Origin: Antedon mediterranea
Lineage: Eukaryota; Echinodermata; Crinoidea; Comatulida; Antedonidae
Assembly (NCBI RefSeq): GCF_964355755.1
Contig: NC_092678.1
Span: 1,885,922 to 1,949,921 of the forward strand
Length of the DNA: 64,000 nucleotides
Direction: 5' to 3'
This document shows, in pieces, positions 57,394-64,000 of the stretch. Positions within the stretch are counted from its first letter, which is position 1; the number at the start of each line of letters is the position of its first letter. The notes below the pieces were generated by a model, which saw nothing but the letters and a program-made list of their open reading frames with translations, was not told the origin of the DNA and did no database searches. Both the position numbers and the translations under genes were made by a program.

Positions 57394-58320
57394 TCACTTA
57401 CAATCATTTACTGGACTCGACCAAATTTTATCGTGGCATGTCTTAACACGTACAACATCACCTGGTTTCAATTCTGGTAGTGATTTGGCACCGTATCGTT
57501 TGTTGTAAAAGTGCTTGTAACGTTTCTTTGTTTCTCTATCTTTTTCCTTTATTTTGTTTATGTTAGGCCATTCTGGTTGAAGCTTCTTTACACGTATTGG
57601 TAGCGTCGTTTTTGGTTGGCATCCCATTATCAATTGTGCAGGACTATAGCCTGTTGCTTCAATGGGCGTTGATCGATATATCATAAGTGCCAACGTTGGG
57701 TCTGTTTGTCTTAGCATAGTTTTCGCTGTTTGGACTGCACGCTCTGCTGTACCATTTGCTTGTGCGTGGGCTGGTTGTTACGTGGTGAAACCAAAATTCT
57801 TCTGCAAATAGTTTAAATTGACGTGAAGTGAACTGGGGTCCGTTGTCGGAGATGACCGTTTCAGGGATTCCCCATCTAGCGCAAACAGTTTTAATCGCTT
57901 CTACTACTCTCATGCTTGTTGTGTCTTTTTTAAGGTATACGTGATTTCAATATATCTTGAAAAGTAATCGGATATTACAGGTAGTGGTTGTTTTGAAACT
58001 CACATAGGTCGGTAGCTATTCGTTGCCAGGGTCGGTCCGGTAGTGGTGTTGTTATTAATGGCTCTTTCTTCTGTGTTCTCTTGTAGAGTTGACAGTGACT
58101 ACATTTTTCAACAAAGTTAGCTATGTCCTTACTGAGGCCATTCCATCAAACACATGATTTTGCCCGCTCTCTACATTTTGTAAAACCTTGGTATCCGTCA
58201 TGAATTCTCTGTAAGATTTCCCTTCTCATAACAGTGGGGATGTATATCTTAACATCAAAGGTTATAATTCCATCATCAGTAGAGAAGTGACTTCCTAAAC
58301 TATACAATGGTTTTATGCTA
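57394..58320 (-). pseudogene. Gypsy-2 integrase
   Basis: Minus-strand order: RREILQRIHDGYQGFTKCRE and CSHCQLYKRTQKK (HHCC zinc region, about 58230-58080), PWQRIATDL, then SDNGPQFTSRQFKLF (second Asp), the catalytic-Glu region broken by a frameshift near 57770, and IYRSTPIEATGYSPAQLIMG with a basic C-terminus ending LKPGDVVRVK. Confidence 0.85.
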
Positions 58321-58402
58321 TCAGGAGTGTCGCTGAAATGCTTTGGCCATCCTTCCAGTATGACTTTGGCCTACTTAAGTAATGACTCCACTTGAGTAAG
58401 AC

Positions 58403-59745
58403 GTGCCGAACGAGAGCTCCTGGTATTACTTTTTCATAATGGCTACAACACGTTCCAAAAAGCCTGACAACGTAAGTTTTGAAGACTTTGTTAAAGAATC
58501 TCTTTCCAATATCATGAAATCGCAAAATATCCTTGAGAGTAAACTAGCTGAATTATTGCTCTGGAGAAGGCTCAGTCGTGATACGAAGCTAGGCATGCGG
58601 AACTCGTAGACGATTTGCATACAGCTCGTAACACAATTGCGTCTATGCAGGCTGCGCTGAACAAGGCTGAACGTTTCTCCAGGAGAAATAATATTCGCAT
58701 TGTGGGAATCGCTAAATCTGACGACGAAAACCCAATCAACGTTGTTGAAGATTTCATAGCCACTCATTTTAAAATCAAACCGACATTTGAGAGAGCCCAT
58801 CGAGACGGTCTAGGATTCCAAGGCAAGCCGCCCCATATACTCTTTAAAGTGCTTTCATATGTGGACAAAATAACAATCCTTAAAAACCGACACAAACTTG
58901 CTAGTCCAGGTGCCTACATTATAGACGACTTAACCCGCACGGACAGGCAAAAGAAGAACAAGTGGAAGACCCAAGTTAAAGCCCTGTATGATCAAGGAAT
59001 CAAGCTTAGGTTCAGAGCCGGGAAATGGCGTTCATCAACTGGTATCCCACATGCGTTTAAGTAGTAACCTGTTTGCACAATGACGATCTCTATCCAACTT
59101 CATCTATCCAAGAAGAACTTTTTCTTTCCTTGTCTTTTATAATTATATTATTTTAAAATATGCAATGATATCGTTTTCCGTTTAGCTGTTCACTATACAG
59201 TAATATTACATCGTAATATTATACCGGGAGCTCCTGTTTAATTTACTTATGTAATGCACAATAAACAATATATGTGTTACTACAGTTAAGCGAGTAGAGT
59301 CTTCATTAGAAGTCAGTACCTCAACACAACACTATATTACAATAAGTCTGAAAATTTCTTGGCGTCTCCATTGTCTCTAAATTATCTTGGAAACATATCA
59401 ATACAATCTGCAACACAATTGCAAGAAACACTGGTATGATGAACAAATTAAAGTAAATACTTCCAGCAAACATTTTATTTAATCTATATAATACTATAAT
59501 TCTTCCATACATATCATACTGCAACATTGCCTGGGCCGTTACACCTGGCAAGTTTAGCACTTTATGCCCTTGGACTAGTTTCGAAACTACCAATATTGAT
59601 CGAATTTTTAAATTGCAAAAACATGCAATTCGAATCTGTTCAGGGGCATCATTCAGATCTCATTCAAAACACTTATTTTTTAACTTTAAATCTCTGAAGT
59701 GTGAAAAATTGAATAAAAGAAAGAACTTTCATGAGCGTTAGGCAT
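58403..59745 (+). mobile_element. Internally deleted LINE inside Gypsy-2
   Basis: On + the first part codes an L1-type ORF1-like protein (58438-59064, one frame break near 58605; ERFSRRNNIRIVGI, LFKVLSYVDKITIL, IDDLTRTDR). About 300 bp later only the end of a reverse transcriptase follows (59350-59720; FLPANILFNLYNTIILPYIS, FKLQKHAIRICSGASFRSHS). Endonuclease and catalytic palm are missing. Boundaries approximate. Confidence 0.7.
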
Positions 59746-59969
59746 TCACGGTTAGTTGCTTCCTTTATCCGCTAAAGTCTTGATGGAGAGACTGACCAGG
59801 TGTTTGTTATTGACTCTAGATAGAGTGCTACAGCTTGCTCTGTGTTTGATTCATTTGTGTTTATAGGGCTTCTGGACAACGTGTCTGCAATAACCATATC
59901 CTTCCCAGGTACATGTTTTGCTTTGGGGTTGTATCTCATTAGCCTCATGATTAGTCGTTGACATCTTAT

Positions 59970-60529
59970 AAGAATTTTATCAGATCAGTACTGTTGATGA
60001 GTGGGACTAGTGGTTTGTGGTCGGTAAGTAGCTCATATTTGTCTAGTCCACAGAGATACCGATGAATTCATTCACTAGCCCATACTGATGCTAATAGTTC
60101 CTTTTCAATTTGAGCGTATCTGCGTTCACTCTCAGTCAATGTGCGAGATGCATATGCTATCACTTTTAATTTGTTTTCCTCTTCTTGCATTAAGACTGCT
60201 ACCAGTCCAAAGCTGCTAGCATCTGCTGACACGATGATTGGTTTAGTTGAGTCATAATACGTTAGTGTCGGTGCTTCTGTAATCAGTTTCTTGATTTGTG
60301 CAAATGCGTCTTCCTGTACTTGACCCCATGTCCATGCGTTTGCGTCTTTTAACAATTCTGTCATAGGTCTGGCTACGTCAGATAGATTAGGAATGTAGCG
60401 ACCCATGTAATTAACCATACCAAGTATACGTCTCAGTTCGCTGACATTTGTTGGTGACTGAAGATTGCAGATAGATTTTGTCTTGTTTGGGTCTACGCTT
60501 GTGCCTGCTGCGGTGAATTTCCCACCCAT
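59970..60529 (-). pseudogene. Gypsy-2 RNase H
   Basis: LRRILGMVNYMGRYIPNLS, VSADASSFGLVAVLMQ and YASRTLTESERRYAQIEKEL; after a stop near 60070 the DHKPLVPL motif follows, and further on HVPGKDMVIADTLSR near 59900. Confidence 0.85.
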
Positions 60530-60594
60530 GTATATAAGTTCTTGTTGTCGGATTTGGCACTTGGTTTTATTTAATTTAAGCCCAGTCTCATTAA

Positions 60595-61066
60595 CTAATT
60601 TGTAAACCTTTTGTATTGTTCAGCCATTGTGCGTCCAGATATTAATATGTCATCTTGCACTACAACAATGCCTTCGACGTTTTGTAGCATTTCCTGCATC
60701 TTTCTTTGAAATATTTCGCTGGTACTTGTTATGCCAAAGGGCAGTCGTCTAAAAAGATATCGTCCCATTGGTGTTATGAACGTTGTGAGTTTTGAACTCT
60801 CTTCGCATAACGGAACCTGATAATAGCCACTAGTTGCATCTAACGCTGAGAATACTGTGGCGCCCGCCAACTTGTGTGTTATATCATCTATCGTTGGAAG
60901 AATGTATCTCTCTTTGGACGGATTTGTTCAGTTGGCGTAAATCAATGCATAGACGAGCATCCCCAGACTTTTTTAGAGTTACCGCCATCGGAGCACACCA
61001 TTCTGTAGGCTCAGTAACCTTTTCAATCACACCGGCTTCTTCCATTTTCTGTAACTCTTTTTCCAC
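60595..61066 (-). pseudogene. Gypsy-2 reverse transcriptase
   Basis: EKVTEPTEWCAPMAVTLKKS, RLCIDLRQLNKSVQRE, a frame change near 60880, then FSALDATSGYYQVPL, RYLFRRLPFGI and VVQDDILISG (catalytic DD). Confidence 0.88.
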
Positions 61067-61193
61067 CTTAGGCAGTAGAGGTAATGGTACTCTCCGCGGT
61101 GCGTTAATGTGGTACGGTATAGCTCCTTCTTTTAGACGAATTTTTATCGGTTCAGTTTTCCACAGTCCAATAGTGGTACTATTGATCGATTAC

Positions 61194-61538
61194 TCATATA
61201 GTTCCTCTAGTCACATGAATATCAAATGTGTAACTTTCATTGTTATACTTTGTTTTGACTATAAACTTGCCTAGTGACACTAATTTTGTTGTTAGGGTCT
61301 TGAGAATAATGTGTGTTGGCGTTAACTTCGGTTTTGGCTTTAGCTGATTATATGCATGTTCGGATATTATTGTAGCATCAGCTCCTGAATCAATTTTGAA
61401 TTTGATCGTAGTGTTTCCAACTTTCAAATTTACTAGCCAAGGCTCCTCATCTTTATCATTACATGTGACAGTATCTAACAAGTACTCCTCCTCCTCCTCC
61501 TCCTCAACTGGTTCGTTTGTCAATGCTAGTTCCCCCAC
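61194..61538 (-). pseudogene. Gypsy-2 protease region
   Basis: An acidic Glu run, then IKFKIDSGADATIISEHAYN with the DSG protease motif. Stops before the reverse transcriptase. Confidence 0.8.
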
Positions 61539-62341
61539 TCCTTTAGTGTGGCAACATTTTGCAAAGTGTCCGTTTTTGTTGCAGCGACGGCATTCTGCAC
61601 TTTTCGCTGGACAGGTTGTACTTTGATGTACATATCCGCACCGGCCATATTGTGGGTGTTTCTTCCACCAGTACGGTTATATTTATAGTTTGTGCTGTCG
61701 TTACTTATTCTAGGTTCGCTTACCCTAGGTCCGTATCTGCTGGTTTGTCTACCACGTCCTACGCTTGCAATAGCTGCTTCGACTTTGCTGGATGAACTAA
61801 AATCCAGTTGGTTTGCCATTTGTTTATCAACAAGTTCAATATTTCTTTCTAATTGTATAGCGCCCTCAAGCGTAAGCTTTGTCATGAGTTGAAGTTCTTT
61901 TGAAACCTTTTTGTCTTTTAGACCAACGACAATTCTATCCCTGATGTTTTTGCTTTTGACCACTGGGCTTTGAAAATCACATTTTTCAGCCATATCATAT
62001 AGTTCACGCATGTACTCCTCGACGGTTTCTCCCTCATGTTGCTGTCGTTGGAAGAATTTTGCCCGTTCGTGAATCACGTTTATTTTGGGGATAAAATGTT
62101 CGTTAAATTTATCTCTTACTTTAATGTAATTTTGTTTGTCCTCATCTTCGGTGAAGGTAAAAGATTTGAAGATGGTTTCAGCCTCCATCCCCATCGCATA
62201 TATTAAGGTACTAACTTGTACATCTCCGTCTTCCTTGTGTAGCTTTGTAGCCGTTCGATATCGTTCAAAGCGGAGGCGCCACTCGGGCCATGCCGCCGGT
62301 TGGGAAAAGTTAAAATTGGCTGGCGCTGCTAATTTCGCCAT
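61526..62341 (-). CDS. Gypsy-2 gag (capsid and nucleocapsid)
   Basis: 271 codons from ATG. Capsid-like region: WPEWRLRFERYRTATKL, then FFQRQQHEGETVEEYMRELY. The zinc-knuckle region (CRRCNKNGHFAKCC) is out of frame at the end of this frame, near 61630, so a one-base change separates gag from pol here. Natural frameshifting is possible but unproven. Confidence 0.85.
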   Translation of the reverse strand: MAKLAAPANFNFSQPAAWPEWRLRFERYRTATKLHKEDGDVQVSTLIYAMGMEAETIFKSFTFTEDEDKQNYIKVRDKFNEHFIPKINVIHERAKFFQRQQHEGETVEEYMRELYDMAEKCDFQSPVVKSKNIRDRIVVGLKDKKVSKELQLMTKLTLEGAIQLERNIELVDKQMANQLDFSSSSKVEAAIASVGRGRQTSRYGPRVSEPRISNDSTNYKYNRTGGRNTHNMAGADMYIKVQPVQRKVQNAVAATKTDTLQNVATLKEWGN

Positions 62342-62415
62342 GCCTCGTTTTCTGTATACTCGACGTCTTTCTATATGTGTCGATGATCAAAAAAATAATC
62401 CCGTCGCTGTCACCA

Positions 62416-62570
62416 TGTCATATGAGTGGAAGGGTAGGAGGCAATTTACGATAAGCAAACACAACAACGTGGTTTGTTTCTAGTCGGCCATGTTACATCC
62501 GTGTACTTTTATTTGTGTATCATTATTAGACATAAAGGGCGGTGTATCGGTAATATATATTATCATGACA
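62416..62570 (-). repeat. Gypsy-2 LTR (5' LTR of the minus-strand element)
   Basis: Same 155-bp sequence. The gag start (62341, minus) lies 75 bp inside. Confidence 0.92.
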
Positions 62571-62831
62571 CCATCTGCGTAAGGTTTTAGATAATGCAAG
62601 TGATACAGAAAGTGACGATGAGCTTGAGCCAAACAATAAACATGTTAAAAACACTAATGTTAAAAGGGAGTTGAAAGACCGAAGAGAAATAGAAGAGAAC
62701 CATCCTATTTAAAGGATTATGTAAAACGTTAATTAAAGAATAGTTATAGAAAGCCATTTGAAGTTTGTTACAAATTTATTTAGTTTTAGAAGTCAATGAT
62801 ATAATCGTAAATATAACTTTAAGAGGGAAGA
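62571..62831 (+). other. Gypsy-1 pol end and leader to 3' LTR
   Basis: LRKVLDNASDTESDDELEPN continues Gypsy-1 pol after Gypsy-2. Then comes a non-coding stretch ending in the polypurine tract AAGAGGGAAGA. Confidence 0.75.
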
Positions 62832-63003
62832 TGTGATGATAGATAACAATATCATCTTTAATCATTTAAGAAGTGAGCCCTTTGTATAATGTGAGCCCTC
62901 CTTTGGTGAGGTGTGCACAACAAACAGTGTACAATATGGTGTTTGAATAAATGGATCCTGAGACAATATATATAGTTGTAATCGTCTGTTATTATTGTAT
63001 TCA
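62832..63003 (+). repeat. Gypsy-1 3' LTR
   Basis: Follows the purine tract, begins TGTGATGATAG, holds an AATAAA at 62946 and ends near TTGTATTCA. No second copy in the window to fix the end exactly. Confidence 0.65.
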
Positions 63004-63520
63004 TTCACCCACCGAACCCATCAAAACATAACAGACACGACCACAAACAATTTACATACACACCTAGAAATTTGAATTCTGTATTTTGAATATTGTCTGA
63101 TTCTATGGTATAATCCCAGTTAACTATCTCTTTACATCTTGTAACATGCATTACGGCGCATTTGACAGGATTTAAGGGAAGTTTGCCCATTTAGCAATTA
63201 AATCTAAATCCTTTTGAAGCAATTTACAATCATTATTGTTATAAAGAGTTTTTTAACAAAATGTATGATTTCAACGTCAGATTTTCAACTCAATATCAAT
63301 TCTACGCGGTCAAAGTAATTTCCGGGTTCACGATGAGATCACCTTGCAACAACCTGGTTTCAACTATGTTGGCCGTTTCATAGTGGTTATAGCCATTTTA
63401 GTTTTTTGTTTATTTTAGGAACGGACTGCGCGTGTGAAGGTACAGTAGTTAAAAAATAAAAATTATACTGCAAATAAATATACGCCATAAAGCATCGGAA
63501 TATATTGTGGGGAATAGTAT
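63004..63520. other. Short intergenic stretch
   Basis: On the minus strand 63190-63040 reads GKLPLNPVKCAVMHVTR and FKFLGVYV, the end of a LINE reverse transcriptase (fingers-to-thumb pattern), broken. Otherwise nothing is recognised. Confidence 0.4.
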
Positions 63521-64000
63521 GGCGTCATGTCCAAATGTTTTCAAACTGACAAAGCGCGTTAATCGCGTTTTCTTTTGTTTTAGCGTTAGCATGAACATTC
63601 TAAAATCGTCTGACCGTTTGGAAAATGGACAATATGCATAGCTTGTAATAGTTCCGCCCACTAACATGCTTGACTGATTTTTACGAATCGTTTAACGTCG
63701 TTGTGAATCGCTTCGTGTGACGTCGTTTGATACTGCGTTTAACGATGAGTCATCACAAACAAGGCCCAAACAATTCGTTTCAGTTTGTGGCTGAATTTTA
63801 TTCCGGGGGTTCCGATCTCAAGCACCATTCTAAAATGTTTATTAAGTTCGTAACCTCAATGAATGAATAATTTAATATTAATAATAAACAGGGACCTGGA
63901 ATGTTTTAGTCGCTTTCTTTTACATAGTCGACTGAAAATATCAATAGGAAGTTCAGACTACAATAACACGATGTGCCACGCCACCGGTGAACTATCAAAT
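63521..64000. mobile_element. Harbinger-like element, copy 3 (cut by window end)
   Basis: Begins GGCGTCATGTCCAAATGTTT and runs in the opposite sense to copy 1. At 63955-63990 it passes without break through the point where copy 1 holds the LINE, so it is the empty site for that insertion. Confidence 0.75.

Larger units (their letters stand above)
56690..62570 (-). mobile_element. Gypsy-2: complete Ty3/Gypsy element with 155-bp LTRs
   Basis: Two direct LTRs (56690-56844 and 62416-62570) bound a gag-pol on the minus strand. The target duplication CCATC lies at 56685-56689 and 62571-62575, inside the reading sense of Gypsy-1, so the insertion is certain. Internal frameshifts and a LINE insertion in pol make it defective. 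Confidence 0.92.
50925..63003 (+). mobile_element. Gypsy-1: 5'-truncated Ty3/Gypsy element, twice interrupted
   Basis: Gag, protease, reverse transcriptase, RNase H and integrase lie in Ty3/Gypsy order on +, with many stops. A LINE interrupts integrase (about 53665-56056) and Gypsy-2 interrupts the end of pol (56690-62570). The remaining 3' part runs 62571-62831 and ends in a purine tract AAGAGGGAAGA before the 3' LTR (62832-63003). No 5' LTR is found upstream. Confidence 0.85.

Overview
The window is animal nuclear DNA: AT-rich, intron-bearing, and dominated by transposons. The repeat mix (Helitrons, TTAA-target DNA elements, Harbinger-like elements, CR1/Jockey/L2-type LINEs, tRNA-derived SINEs, Ty3/Gypsy elements) together with a Tudor-domain germline gene suggests a marine invertebrate. 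An echinoderm or another invertebrate deuterostome is my best guess, with low confidence. Nothing bacterial or viral-genomic is visible.

Layout. (1) 3-30564, + strand: fifteen exons that join in one continuous reading frame and encode at least 1046 residues, the C-terminal part of a multi-Tudor protein. It has three extended Tudor domains and a CCCH zinc finger between the second and third. Its 5' end lies outside the window. The introns are packed with nested transposons: three related non-autonomous Helitrons, a long foldback element, TTAA and Harbinger-type elements, a truncated LINE at 17.3-19.2 kb, and a nearly intact LINE at 23.5-27.2 kb on the minus strand. (2) 31-33.4 kb: a 5'-truncated L2-like LINE, then eighteen copies of a 57-bp satellite. 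(3) 33.4-38.4 kb: intergenic repeats, with no convincing gene. (4) 38.6-41.7 kb: a decayed but still intron-bearing kinesin-14 (C-terminal-motor kinesin) gene. (5) 42.2-48.2 kb: about 6 kb of a 21-bp minisatellite with higher-order duplications and a repeated palindrome at its right edge. (6) 48.2-50.9 kb: small repeats and a TTAA element. (7) 50.9-63.0 kb: a 5'-truncated Gypsy element on + (Gypsy-1), broken by a CR1-like LINE and by a complete second Gypsy element on - (Gypsy-2, 56690-62570, 155-bp LTRs, 5-bp target duplication). Gypsy-2 is itself broken by an internally deleted LINE. (8) 63.5 kb to the end: the start of another Harbinger-like element.

The one host gene that looks functional belongs to a family known for piRNA and germ-granule roles. 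Everything around it is the kind of DNA that pathway normally silences. Several insertions can be dated relative to each other because paralogous empty sites for them lie in this same window.
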